Counted from the first letter of the stretch, positions 52,400 to 60,780 are shown. The stretch is DNA of 64,000 nt from Peptoniphilaceae bacterium (GCA_910589545.1 CAJUSY010000023.1:277257-341256); one strand, 5' to 3'. Translations and numbers: made by a program. Notes: generated by a model not told the origin, from the sequence alone.

Positions 52400-54210
52400 T
52401 GAACAGAGAAATTAAATTAACGATAGTTTCGGCTATTCTTTTTGCAATTGGATTTTTCATCGAACAACCTTACGTTAAGCTTTCGGTGTTCGCTGTGAGT
52501 TATCTGATTGTGGGAATTCCAGTGATAAAACTTGCGTTTTTGAATTTGAAAAACGGACAGTTATTTGACGAGAATTTTCTGATGATGATTGCAACTGTGG
52601 GTGCGTTTATCATTGGAGAATACGCAGAAGCTGTCGCTGTTATGCTTTTTTATCATATCGGGGAGATTTTTCAAGATAAGGCTGTTGGGAAATCTCGTGA
52701 TTCAATCAAGGAATTGATGGATATTGCACCGACTTTTGCGAATTTGAAAACGGAAGATGGCTACGACAAGGTGGATCCTTACGATGTGAGCGTGGGAGAT
52801 ATTATCGTGATTAAACCTGGCGAGAAAGTTCCGTTGGACTGCGTGGTTACCGAAGGAAGCTCCATGGTTGACACGAAGGCGTTGACTGGAGAAAGTGTTC
52901 CAATCACAGTCGCAAAAGGCGAAGAGCTTATGTCGGGTTACATCGTGGTGGACAAGGTTTTAAATGCAAAAGTTACCAAGGATTTTGAAAACTCTGCAGT
53001 GACGAAGATTTTGGATTTGGTGGAAAATGCATCCAGCCAAAAAAGTCAACAAGAAAAATTCATCACGAAATTTGCAAGAGTATACACTCCTGTTGTGGTA
53101 TTTGTAGCAGCAGCACTTGCTATATTGATGCCTTTGATTTTGAAACAACCTTTCCAAGTGTGGTTGTATCGTGCGTTGACATTCCTTGTAATTTCGTGTC
53201 CTTGCGCACTTGTAATCAGCGTTCCGTTGAGCTTTTTCTCAGGGATTGGTGCGAGCAGCAAGGCTGGGATTTTGGTCAAAGGAAGTAACTACATCGAAAA
53301 GTTAGCAGAAACTAACACCGTTGTGATGGATAAAACTGGAACATTGACACAAGGTGTGTTCAAAGTTGTAGAAGCAAAATCATTTGACATATCAGATGAA
53401 GAAATGCTCCAATACGTTGCGAGTGCAGAGAAATCCTCCAACCATCCGATCGCGCAATCGATTATTGATTATTACGGAAACAAAGAATACTTGAACTTGG
53501 ACTCTGCAGAAAATATCGCAGGACAAGGAATAAAAGCTGTGATAAATGGCAAACAAATCCTAGCAGGAAATGCTAAGCTTTTAAAAGATGTTGAATTTGA
53601 ACCGATAAATACTACAGACACTGTTGTATACGTTGCTATAGATGCGAAATTTGCAGGCTACATCAGAATCGCCGACGAAATCAAACAAGACAGCGCCCAA
53701 GCAATTGCTGATATGAAAGATGTCGGCATCGAAAAAACTTACATGCTAACTGGTGATGGCGAATCTGTAGCCAAATCAGTCGCAGAAAATCTCAAAATTG
53801 ACGAATACAAATCCAAGCTACTTCCACAAGATAAGGTTGAAATTGTAAAAGAATTGATAGAAAAAGGAAGAAAAGTTGCATTCGTAGGAGACGGAATCAA
53901 CGATGCACCAGTGCTTGCACTCAGTGATGTCGGAATTTCCATGGGACAAATCGGAAGCGATGCGGCAATCGAAGCGAGTGATGTCGTAATCATGACAGAC
54001 GAGCCAACGAAAATCGCACAAGCAATTAAAATTTCCAAGAAAACACTCAAAATCGCAAAACAAAACGCGTATTTTGCAATTGGAATCAAGATAATCGTAC
54101 TAATATTATCAGCACTTGGACTTACAAATATGTGGGCTGCAATCTTCGCAGACGTCGGAGTTACAGTGCTTGCTATTTTGAATTCATTCAGAGCTATGCG
54201 AGTTAGTTGA
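52399..54210 (+). CDS. Heavy-metal-translocating P-type ATPase (Cd/Zn type)
   Basis: 603 aa. The membrane metal site is CPC at 267-269 in VISCPCALVISVP. The phosphorylation motif is DKTGTLTQG with Asp311. Also seen are TGES in the actuator domain (DTKALTGESVP), the soft-metal HP motif SSNHPIAQSI, and GDGINDAPVLALSDVGISMG. It lacks an N-terminal HMA domain, which is encoded by the preceding overlapping gene. Together with the CadC-like repressor this is a cadmium/zinc efflux operon. Confidence 0.95.
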   Translation: MNREIKLTIVSAILFAIGFFIEQPYVKLSVFAVSYLIVGIPVIKLAFLNLKNGQLFDENFLMMIATVGAFIIGEYAEAVAVMLFYHIGEIFQDKAVGKSRDSIKELMDIAPTFANLKTEDGYDKVDPYDVSVGDIIVIKPGEKVPLDCVVTEGSSMVDTKALTGESVPITVAKGEELMSGYIVVDKVLNAKVTKDFENSAVTKILDLVENASSQKSQQEKFITKFARVYTPVVVFVAAALAILMPLILKQPFQVWLYRALTFLVISCPCALVISVPLSFFSGIGASSKAGILVKGSNYIEKLAETNTVVMDKTGTLTQGVFKVVEAKSFDISDEEMLQYVASAEKSSNHPIAQSIIDYYGNKEYLNLDSAENIAGQGIKAVINGKQILAGNAKLLKDVEFEPINTTDTVVYVAIDAKFAGYIRIADEIKQDSAQAIADMKDVGIEKTYMLTGDGESVAKSVAENLKIDEYKSKLLPQDKVEIVKELIEKGRKVAFVGDGINDAPVLALSDVGISMGQIGSDAAIEASDVVIMTDEPTKIAQAIKISKKTLKIAKQNAYFAIGIKIIVLILSALGLTNMWAAIFADVGVTVLAILNSFRAMRVS

Positions 54211-54256
54211 GTAAAATCTAAATCTCATTTATACTAATCGTAAAGGAGATGATAAA

Positions 54257-54568
54257 ATGAGAATAGTAGGCTATGTATTTTTGGGAATATTTGCAATAGC
54301 ACTCATTTACGGGATTTATTCAATATCTAAAATATTGGCAATCGCTAAGATTAGAAAAAACGTCAACTCAGAAAAAGTGTGGCAAACTATATCGCAAAAC
54401 AATCGCCAACCAGTAGCGTTGGATAGAATCTTGATGAGAAAAAACAACAGAAAATTTACCAAAAAAGAATTAGAAATGATATTAAAAAGAATATCTACTT
54501 GTAGAAAATGCATCCTTGTAGGATTATTAGCGTTGATACTTGCAATAGTGTTTATAGCGATAGGGTAA
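54257..54568 (+). CDS. Small two-segment membrane protein, unknown
   Basis: 103 aa with hydrophobic segments at about 4-24 and 84-102 and a basic middle part (KKNNRKFTKKELEMILKRI). No family recognised. AAAGGAG precedes the start. It lies 46 bp after the ATPase with no terminator between, so it may be part of the metal operon. Confidence 0.65.
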   Translation: MRIVGYVFLGIFAIALIYGIYSISKILAIAKIRKNVNSEKVWQTISQNNRQPVALDRILMRKNNRKFTKKELEMILKRISTCRKCILVGLLALILAIVFIAIG

Positions 54569-54574
54569 TGACAA

Positions 54575-54609
54575 AAATATGCGTCAGAGTAAAATCTGAC
54601 GCATTTTTT
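54575..54609. terminator. Bidirectional terminator
   Basis: ATGCGTCAGA / TCTGACGCAT stem with A-run on the left and T-run on the right. It ends the metal operon and the convergent ECF gene. Confidence 0.88.
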
Positions 54610-55183
54610 AATCCAATAAATGTGAACGTTTCAACACTGGACGCACTGCCATGTACAAAATATTTGCAACGATAACAGTCACAACAGCATTGAAGAAAGT
54701 TACACCGGCGCTGATTTTCGCCAACGCAGATGCTATTTGTTGTGGTTGACCCAAGACATATAATTTATAAAAATAACCTACAAATGGATCAGCAAACACA
54801 TTGAACAACATCGCAACACTTGAAGCGATAACAGCCCATTTTAAAACATATTTGTTGTCGTTTGATTCGTTGATTTTCTTGGATTTGTGAGCGATTGCCC
54901 CCACAATCAAACCAATACACAACTTCAACACGAAAGTCTTCGGAGCGACCATTATATACACAGGATCCATGATGTCTGCGATAGTCATTCCGATAGCACC
55001 AGCAAGTCCACCGTAAAGTCCGCCGAGTAAAAGCGCCGCCAAAACCAAGAACACGTTACCAAAATGGATCGATGTGAAATCTCCACCTGGAACTGGCACC
55101 TTGATTTGCAAATAAGTGAACGTGATGAAACACAAAGCAGCAAGCACTGCACATTGAACAAGCTTGTGAGTTTTATTATTCAA
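54608..55183 (-). CDS. ECF transporter S component
   Basis: 191 aa with about six membrane segments. Start is TTG at 55183, with GAGGAGGG 6 bp upstream and no nearby ATG. N-terminal VQCAVLAALCFITFTYLQI, loop GGDFTSIHFGNVFLVLAALLLG and YGGLAGAIGMTIADI are S-component features. It is next to the thiazole operon, so a thiamine precursor is a possible substrate, but it has its own promoter and the sequence does not settle this. Confidence 0.82.
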   Translation of the reverse strand: MNNKTHKLVQCAVLAALCFITFTYLQIKVPVPGGDFTSIHFGNVFLVLAALLLGGLYGGLAGAIGMTIADIMDPVYIMVAPKTFVLKLCIGLIVGAIAHKSKKINESNDNKYVLKWAVIASSVAMLFNVFADPFVGYFYKLYVLGQPQQIASALAKISAGVTFFNAVVTVIVANILYMAVRPVLKRSHLLD

Positions 55184-55215
55184 ATAAATCCCTCCTCAAA
55201 AATATTTATAATTAA

Positions 55216-55244
55216 AGTGTATTGAATAAGGTATAGTTTGTCAA
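55216..55244 (-). promoter_or_regulatory. Promoter of the ECF S-component gene
   Basis: On the minus strand TTGACA (55244-55239), 17 bp, TACACT (55221-55216). Confidence 0.65.
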
Positions 55245-55250
55245 TTGTTT

Positions 55251-56405
55251 CTACACATCAATGTAGTCGCTATATACAGGATACAAATTGTACTTCGCCA
55301 AGTCGCGTTCTACTTGGTCGACTGTTCGTGTGTCGTTGATTAAGAATTGTTCGTCGCCTTTATCTTTTTCATCATTACGTCTTCCAATTCCTGTGTCGAC
55401 ACTTGCGGAGATTTTGGTAGCTCCCATTAATAGTGACAAGTTACGAAATTCGTTGGATTCTCTGGTTGAGATTGTGATTTGCGCGAATGGCAAGAAGATT
55501 CTGGTTGCGATTATAAATTGCATCAATTTTGTCTCAGGAACTTCTTTTATGTTCAAATCTTCTTCGTTTTTCGTTGGCCTGATTCGTGGAAATGATATGC
55601 TGATTTCTGCGTGTGGGTATTTTTTTTGCAGTAAATTTGCATGCATTCCCAAGCAAAAACAGTCTTCAATTCCATCGGAAAGTCCGAACAATGCCCCGAA
55701 TCCTACGCCACGGATTCCTCCCATGATTGCACGTTCTTGTGTGTCCAATCGATATGGAAAACAAGATTTGTGTCCTGTTGGGTGATAGAACTTGTAGTTT
55801 GTTGGATTGTATGTTTCTTGGAAAGCTGTGACGAAATCACAGCCTGCTTCGTGAAGTTTCTTGTAGTCTTCAACATTTGTAGGGTAGACTTCAACGCCAA
55901 CTACACGGAAATATTTCTTTGCCAATTTTACGGCGTCACAGATATAATCCACCGAGGAGTATTTTTGCGATTCACCTGTTAGAATCAAAACGTCTTCGAT
56001 TTTTTCTCGTCTCATTTGTTTCATTTCTGATTCTATCTCATCCATCGACAATTTTGCTCTGACGATGTCTGATTTTGCTCTGAATCCGCAGTATTTACAG
56101 CTGTTTTCGCAGTAATTTGCGATATAAAGTGGGCTGAACAAATACACGTTGTTTCCAAAATATTGTAGTCTGAGTTTTTGTGAGATTTCTCCCAATTCTT
56201 CTATAAAATCAATTGCAGCATCACTGAGCATGTTGTAATAATCAAAATAATCCAAGGCTTCGTTGTTTTTTATTTTCCCCAAAGTTCTTCTGACATCATC
56301 AGCTGTTACATTTACGGATTTTACCTCAGATAATTTTTCTGATATTTTATCGTAAATGTCCGAATGAATGTCTTGCATATTGTTAAAATATTTGAATTCT
56401 TCCAT
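55251..56405 (-). CDS. thiH: 2-iminoacetate synthase ThiH
   Basis: 384 aa from the ATG at 56405, 7 bp after the thiG stop. An earlier in-frame ATG at 56492 would overlap thiG by 80 bp. ThiH is the oxygen-sensitive radical SAM enzyme that cleaves tyrosine to give dehydroglycine for thiazole formation. The cluster motif CENSCKYCGF (CX3CX2C) lies near residue 105. SFPRIRPTKNEED and RESNEFRNLSLLMGATKISA are typical of the C-terminal half. Last gene of the thiS-thiF-thiG-thiH operon. Confidence 0.95.
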   Translation of the reverse strand: MEEFKYFNNMQDIHSDIYDKISEKLSEVKSVNVTADDVRRTLGKIKNNEALDYFDYYNMLSDAAIDFIEELGEISQKLRLQYFGNNVYLFSPLYIANYCENSCKYCGFRAKSDIVRAKLSMDEIESEMKQMRREKIEDVLILTGESQKYSSVDYICDAVKLAKKYFRVVGVEVYPTNVEDYKKLHEAGCDFVTAFQETYNPTNYKFYHPTGHKSCFPYRLDTQERAIMGGIRGVGFGALFGLSDGIEDCFCLGMHANLLQKKYPHAEISISFPRIRPTKNEEDLNIKEVPETKLMQFIIATRIFLPFAQITISTRESNEFRNLSLLMGATKISASVDTGIGRRNDEKDKGDEQFLINDTRTVDQVERDLAKYNLYPVYSDYIDV

Positions 56406-56412
56406 TTGTCGC

Positions 56413-57177
56413 CTACTTAAAGAAATCTCTGAGTGGAGATGATGGGTCTGCGCCCGTTTCCAAAACTCTTCCCGGTTTTGCGATGTGAGCAAGTCTTCCC
56501 GCTTTGATTGCTAGTGCGAAAGCTTCCGCCATTTTGTTGATGTCGCCACTTGTAGCTATTGCAGTGTTTGCCATGATTGCACTTGCGCCCATTTCCATAG
56601 CTTCACACGCTTGTGATGGTTTGCCGATTCCTGCGTCAACTATTACTGGCAAATCAATTTCGTTGATGATGATTTGGATGAAATCTTTCGTTGCAAGTCC
56701 TTTGTTAGATCCAATAGGAGATCCCAATGGCATGATGCAACTTGCACCAGCGTCCTTCAAATCTCTTGCGAAGTTTAAATCTGGATACATATAAGGCATA
56801 ACGACGAATCCTTCGTCCGCCAAAACTTTTGTAGCTTTCAACGTTTCAACGTTGTCTGGAAGTAAGTACTTGCTGTCACGCATAATTTCGATTTTCACGA
56901 AATTGCCGCAGCCCATTTCACGCGCAAGCCTTGCAATTCTAATCGCCTCGTCTGCGTTTCTCGCTCCAGAAGTGTTCGGAATTATCGTCACATTTTCTGG
57001 AATAAAGTTCAAAATATTTTTCGTATCGTCTGTATTTGCACGTCTAAGTGCCACAGTAATCATCTCGCAGCCTGCAGATTCCACGCAAGCTTTGATAAGG
57101 TTGGGGTCGTATTTTCCAGATCCAAGAATAAATCTCGAATCAAAAGATTTGCCACCCAAAATCAATTTATCTTCCAT
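56413..57177 (-). CDS. thiG: Thiazole synthase ThiG
   Basis: 254 aa TIM-barrel enzyme joining dehydroglycine, ThiS thiocarboxylate and deoxyxylulose phosphate into the thiazole. Landmarks: FDSRFILGSGKYD at the start, the Schiff-base Lys in NFVKIEIM near residue 95, LPLGSPIGSNKGL-like MPLGSPIGSNKGLATKD, and PVIVDAGIGKPSQACEAMEM. Overlaps thiF by 11 bp. Confidence 0.97.
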   Translation of the reverse strand: MEDKLILGGKSFDSRFILGSGKYDPNLIKACVESAGCEMITVALRRANTDDTKNILNFIPENVTIIPNTSGARNADEAIRIARLAREMGCGNFVKIEIMRDSKYLLPDNVETLKATKVLADEGFVVMPYMYPDLNFARDLKDAGASCIMPLGSPIGSNKGLATKDFIQIIINEIDLPVIVDAGIGKPSQACEAMEMGASAIMANTAIATSGDINKMAEAFALAIKAGRLAHIAKPGRVLETGADPSSPLRDFFK

Positions 57178-57763
57178 TATTTTCCTCCAATAACCAATTA
57201 ATAGCGATTATAGCTTGTGTACTTGCCGCCATCATCACGTTTGGATAGTACAAGCCGATGTCGGTCTTCGTTTCAAAATCGCCACAAACTACAATGTTGT
57301 TCATTTTTTTAACTTTCATATCTAATTTTTTCACGCCGCCAATTCCAGACACTGAGATGAGCTTCTTGTCGGTTCCTATAAAATGTTCCAACACCAATGA
57401 CTTTGCGTATTCATCATCCAAGGCTTCCAGCACGATATCGTAGCCTTCGGTCAATTCGTCGATGTTGTTTTCAGTGATTTTGATGTTTTCAACAGAAATA
57501 TTTGCAAATGGCAAAAACTCATCGCAAATTTCCTTGAACGCATCGACCTTGTATTTGCCGACATCTGTTGGCCTGTAAATTTGCCTGTTCAAATTGGAAT
57601 ATTCGACCCTGTCGTAGTCCACGATTTTGATAGTACCAATGCCTGATTTTGCGAGCATGAAACACAAATTAGTTCCCAAACCTCCACAGCCAAGGATCAG
57701 AATTTTCGATTTTCTGAAAATGTGTGTGTGTTCGGGGATTTGTCTTTTGAAAATCTCTTCCAT
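57167..57763 (-). CDS. thiF: ThiS adenylyltransferase ThiF (short form)
   Basis: 198 aa from the ATG at 57763, preceded by GGAGGAGG. An upstream ATG at 57781 lies inside thiS. E1-like fold: ILGCGGLGTNLCFMLAKSGI (nucleotide binding), DYDRVEYSNLNRQIY and the later VLEALDDEYAK. It activates the ThiS C-terminus by adenylation. It is shorter than E. coli ThiF and lacks the paired CxxC zinc motifs. One Cys remains in VVCGDFE. Short ThiF forms are common in clostridia. Confidence 0.9.
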   Translation of the reverse strand: MEEIFKRQIPEHTHIFRKSKILILGCGGLGTNLCFMLAKSGIGTIKIVDYDRVEYSNLNRQIYRPTDVGKYKVDAFKEICDEFLPFANISVENIKITENNIDELTEGYDIVLEALDDEYAKSLVLEHFIGTDKKLISVSGIGGVKKLDMKVKKMNNIVVCGDFETKTDIGLYYPNVMMAASTQAIIAINWLLEENNGR

Positions 57764-57764
57764 T

Positions 57765-57962
57765 CTAACCTCCTCCAACAAATGAAAACACCTCTATTTC
57801 GTCGTTATCAGTGACGATAAATTTATCGTAGTCGATTTTTTTGACGAGGTTTTTGTTCACTTCGCAAACCGTCAACTCCACGTTGAAGTTCAAATCTTCC
57901 AAGACTTTTCTCAACGAAGAATTTTCTTCGAATGGATATTTGACAGAATTTACGGTAATCAT
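57765..57962 (-). CDS. thiS: Sulfur carrier protein ThiS
   Basis: 65 aa ubiquitin-like protein ending VFSFVGGG, so the essential C-terminal Gly-Gly is present. It begins MITVNSVKYPFEENSSLRKV. It carries sulfur as a thiocarboxylate. AGGGGGTG ribosome-binding site directly follows the leader hairpin's U-run, so ribosome access and termination could be linked. First gene of the operon. Confidence 0.93.
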   Translation of the reverse strand: MITVNSVKYPFEENSSLRKVLEDLNFNVELTVCEVNKNLVKKIDYDKFIVTDNDEIEVFSFVGGG

Positions 57963-57974
57963 AATTCACCCCCT

Positions 57975-58035
57975 AAAAAAAATAACACGAAGGAAACCTA
58001 CACCCGCGGTGGTGTACCCCTTCGTGTTAAACACT
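57975..58035 (-). promoter_or_regulatory. thiS-operon leader with terminator-like hairpin (candidate attenuator)
   Basis: On the minus strand a 10-bp outer stem AACACGAAGG / CCTTCGTGTT (58028-57984) encloses a 6-bp inner stem TACACC / GGTGTA with hexaloop ACCGCG. Eight U residues follow and then, at once, the thiS ribosome-binding site. A promoter just upstream would start RNA about 10 nt before the hairpin. It is too short to be a TPP riboswitch and none of the TPP motifs are seen. Confidence 0.65.
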
Positions 58036-58043
58036 CTGTGATT

Positions 58044-58071
58044 ATTATAGCACATTAATTTAAATTTTCAA
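58044..58071 (-). promoter_or_regulatory. Promoter of the thiSFGH operon
   Basis: On the minus strand TTGAAA (58071-58066), 16 bp, TATAAT (58049-58044), with TG one base before the -10. Confidence 0.75.
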
Positions 58072-58189
58072 AAATTTATCCGTGAAATTTATCCAAAAAT
58101 TTTTCAAATTTGCCAAATCATTTTGATTACTAAAAAAAGATAACGGGTATACAATTTACAACGAAACAAAAAACAAAAGGAGGAATTTT

Positions 58190-58801
58190 ATGAAATTATA
58201 TTACGCACCAGGCACATGTGCTGGTGCTTGTTGGATTGCTTTGGAATGGGCAGGAGCAGATTACGAGGTAGAAAAAGTACAACTTGGAACAGATGAATAC
58301 AGGGAAATCAATCCGTTGGGAGCAGTTCCAGCACTAGATATTGGAGAGGGAAGGGCGAGAAGCGAATTGGCAGCAATTCTTCGCTACATTTTGAACAAAT
58401 ACCCTGAAAAAGATTTGGGAGCTGATGAATCTCCAGAAGATAAGTTCCAATTCGATGAAATCATGGCTTTTATGACTGGAGATTTTCATCCAGCATTTGA
58501 AGCGTTGTTCGTACCAGCTGGTTTGACAACATCAACTGACGAAGCAGAGATTGATAAAATCAAACAAAAATCATTTGAAACTATCGACAAAATGATGACT
58601 CATTTGGACCGTTTGATTGGTGATGGCGATCACGTTTATAAAAATAAGAAAACAGTATTAGATCCTTACGTTTATATTCTTACTCGTTGGAGCGAAATGA
58701 CTCCAAAATCTTGGAAAGAATATCCAAATATCAAGAGAGTTTCAGAGCAAATCGAAAAGGACGAAGTTGTACAAGAAATCGTGAAAAAATCTCAACAATA
58801 A
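58190..58801 (+). CDS. Glutathione S-transferase-like protein (beta-class type)
   Basis: 203 aa. The thioredoxin-like N-terminal domain reads MKLYYAPGTCAGACWIALEW, then the GSH-site strand NPLGAVPALDIGEG and RSELAAILRYI. The C-terminal all-helical domain ends in VYILTRWSEMTPKSW. This is the layout of proteobacterial beta-class GSTs, including the Cys at position 10. GSTs are uncommon in anaerobic Gram-positive bacteria, which often lack glutathione, so transfer from another phylum is likely (inference). AAGGAGG ribosome-binding site and its own terminator. Confidence 0.85.
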   Translation: MKLYYAPGTCAGACWIALEWAGADYEVEKVQLGTDEYREINPLGAVPALDIGEGRARSELAAILRYILNKYPEKDLGADESPEDKFQFDEIMAFMTGDFHPAFEALFVPAGLTTSTDEAEIDKIKQKSFETIDKMMTHLDRLIGDGDHVYKNKKTVLDPYVYILTRWSEMTPKSWKEYPNIKRVSEQIEKDEVVQEIVKKSQQ

Positions 58802-58812
58802 AAATATTGTAT

Positions 58813-58841
58813 CGGTGTAGATTTGTCTGCACCGTTTTTTT
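58813..58841 (+). terminator. Terminator of the GST-like gene
   Basis: CGGTGTAGA / TCTGCACCG stem with TTTG loop, followed by seven T residues. Confidence 0.88.
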
Positions 58842-58857
58842 ATTTGTCCAAATACAG

Positions 58858-58866
58858 TGATATAAT
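58858..58866 (+). promoter_or_regulatory. Extended -10 promoter upstream of yifB
   Basis: TGATATAAT about 125 bp before the yifB start. Confidence 0.4.
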
Positions 58867-58989
58867 ATATATAATAAGTTTGTATAAAATTGTTTGATGA
58901 TTAATGTCTGTTGCAATATCAAATCAATAGACTTAATTGTCCATTTTTCGATAGAAATCACATTAATAATTAGGTAACAAGGAGAAATT

Positions 58990-60510
58990 ATGTATTCGAA
59001 AGTAAACACGTGTTGTTTGGAAGGGTTGAACGGGTATGTCGTGGAATGCGAATGCGACCTTGCGAATGGTCTGCGTTCGTTTAACATTGTTGGTCTTCCC
59101 GACACTTCTATAAAAGAATCCAAGGAAAGAGTGCGCTCAGCGATTGAAAACACTGGAATCAGATTTCCTGTGAAACGTATCACGATTAATTTGGCACCTG
59201 CAAATTTGAGAAAAGAAGGTTCCCAGCTAGACCTTGCGATTGCGATGGCTATTTTGCAATCAATGGGAGTTGTGGAAGATTTTTCGGAAAAATGGGCGTT
59301 CATTGGAGAATTATCATTGGACGGGAGATTAAATCCTGTTAATGGATCGTTGTGCATGGTGCTGTCACTGAAAGATTTGGGATACGAAAGAGTTTACATA
59401 CCCAAACAAAACGCACAAGAATGCAGCATGGTAAAAGGAATTGAAAAGGTAGCCGTGGAAAGTTTGGACGAAATAATCAAAATATTAAACGGCGAACAAG
59501 AGTTGAAAATTCTGGATGATATTGACATCATGCAGCAAGAAATACAATACGACGTCGATTTTTCGGATATAAAAGGACAGAAATTTCTCAAAAGAGCCAT
59601 GGAAATATCTGCGGCGGGATTTCACAATTTGTTGATGATTGGGCCACCAGGAAGCGGCAAAACAATGTCTGCAATGAGACTCAGCACGATTTTGCCTGAT
59701 ATGAGCTTCGATGAAATAATGGAAACCACGAAAATTTACTCCGTAGCAGGATTACTCGGAGAAAAAAACATTGTAACCACAAGACCGTTTCGCTCACCTC
59801 ACCACACAGCAAGCCAAGTCAGCTTGATAGGTGGTGGACGTGTGCCAAAACCAGGGGAAATCAGCCTCGCTCACAATGGAGCATTGTTCTTGGACGAACT
59901 TCCAGAATTTTCCAAATCGACAATAGAAGTGTTGCGCCAACCACTCGAAACGAAAAATATAACCATAACAAGAGTCAACGCGTCCTTGTCATATCCTGCA
60001 AATTTCCTATTCGTTGCAGGAATGAATCCGTGTCCGTGTGGATACTTCGGCGATCCAAACCACGAATGCACTTGTTCACAAAATCAAATCGCAAACTATC
60101 TGAACAAAGTCAGCCGACCTATACTCGATCGAATCGACATTCACGTCGAAGTTTCGCCAGTAAAATTGGATGAACTTACAACAGATGAAAAGTGCGACAC
60201 ATCAGAACAAATCAAAAAACGTGTACAAGCAGCGCGAGAAATCCAAAAACAACGCTTCGAAAAAGAAAACATCATAACCAACGCACAAATGAACACCCGA
60301 CAAATTAGAAAATACTGCAAATTAAACGATGAGCTAAACTCCATCATACAGTTGGCATTCGATAAATACAAATTCTCCGCCAGATCATTCGACAAAATCC
60401 TCAAAATATCACGCACAATCGCGGATTTGGATGGAAAAGAAAACATCGAAGCAAAGCATCTAATGGAAGCCATCAGATATAGGACAGTGGATCAGAAATA
60501 CTGGGGGTAG
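58990..60510 (+). CDS. yifB: YifB/ComM-family Mg-chelatase-like AAA+ ATPase
   Basis: 506 aa, full length. An N-terminal Lon-protease-like domain (about 1-170) with RSAIENTGIRFPVKRITINL is followed by the AAA+ domain with Walker A MIGPPGSGKTMSAM near residue 220 and Walker B GALFLDELPEFS near residue 300. The Zn-like Cys cluster is NPCPCGYFGDPNHECTCS near residue 345. ComM of this family is a branch-migration helicase used in natural transformation. Its last 534 bp (59977-60510) are repeated at 62571-63104, so the gene's 3' end is the site of a 2.6-kb accessory insertion. Confidence 0.95.
   Translation: MYSKVNTCCLEGLNGYVVECECDLANGLRSFNIVGLPDTSIKESKERVRSAIENTGIRFPVKRITINLAPANLRKEGSQLDLAIAMAILQSMGVVEDFSEKWAFIGELSLDGRLNPVNGSLCMVLSLKDLGYERVYIPKQNAQECSMVKGIEKVAVESLDEIIKILNGEQELKILDDIDIMQQEIQYDVDFSDIKGQKFLKRAMEISAAGFHNLLMIGPPGSGKTMSAMRLSTILPDMSFDEIMETTKIYSVAGLLGEKNIVTTRPFRSPHHTASQVSLIGGGRVPKPGEISLAHNGALFLDELPEFSKSTIEVLRQPLETKNITITRVNASLSYPANFLFVAGMNPCPCGYFGDPNHECTCSQNQIANYLNKVSRPILDRIDIHVEVSPVKLDELTTDEKCDTSEQIKKRVQAAREIQKQRFEKENIITNAQMNTRQIRKYCKLNDELNSIIQLAFDKYKFSARSFDKILKISRTIADLDGKENIEAKHLMEAIRYRTVDQKYWG
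59977..60510 (+). repeat. yifB 3' end, copy A (in the intact gene)
   Basis: 534 bp matching 62571-63104 without indels. By eye about 29 mismatches, 21 of them in the first ~204 bp, and only one that changes an amino acid noticed (Ile to Thr). Confidence 0.95.
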
Positions 60511-60553
60511 TGTGTGCATGCATAAAACAATGCACAAAAAGATGCACATGAAC

Positions 60554-60625
60554 AAAATGATACCCAAAAAAAAGCAAAAATGATACCCAAAGATGATATC
60601 CAAAATGATACCCAAAATGATGTTC
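60554..60625 (+). repeat. Iteron-like 12-bp repeats after yifB
   Basis: AAAATGATACCC occurs exactly at 60554, 60577 and 60602, with variants at 60589 (AAAGATGATATCC) and 60614 (AAAATGATGTTC). The preceding 60513-60553 has a related ATGCAC-containing pattern at similar spacing. No long reading frame covers the tract. Confidence 0.7.
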
Positions 60626-60681
60626 AAAAACTATGACCTATTGGATAGTTAGCTATTAAAATAAGCGTATAAATTAAAAAG

Positions 60682-60780
60682 AATCCTAGCTTTTAAATCG
60701 CTAGAAACTTAATTTATGTTTACACATTTGATATAATCGTTAATTCTCCCCTCTTCTCTTTTATAAAAATAGGATCAACA
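60682..60780 (+). repeat. Imperfect ~100-bp direct repeat, left copy (cargo gene boundary)
   Basis: Begins with CCTAGC...GCTAG hairpin, then shares wording such as TTTATGT-CACA-ATAATCG-TAACTCT-CCTTCTCTTT-TAAAAAT with 62098-62197. About 70% identical by eye. Contains TGATATAAT at 60729-60737, a possible promoter for the cargo gene. Confidence 0.6.

Noticed and set aside
57984..58028. T-box or TPP riboswitch before thiS
   Set aside because: ACCGCGGGT resembles the T-box bulge, but the TGGN part, specifier stem and required length are missing. None of the TPP core motifs are present and the leader is only ~75 nt.
60526..60597. Short Met/His/Lys-rich frame in the repeats after yifB
   Set aside because: About 20 codons made of the repeat units, with no ribosome-binding site.
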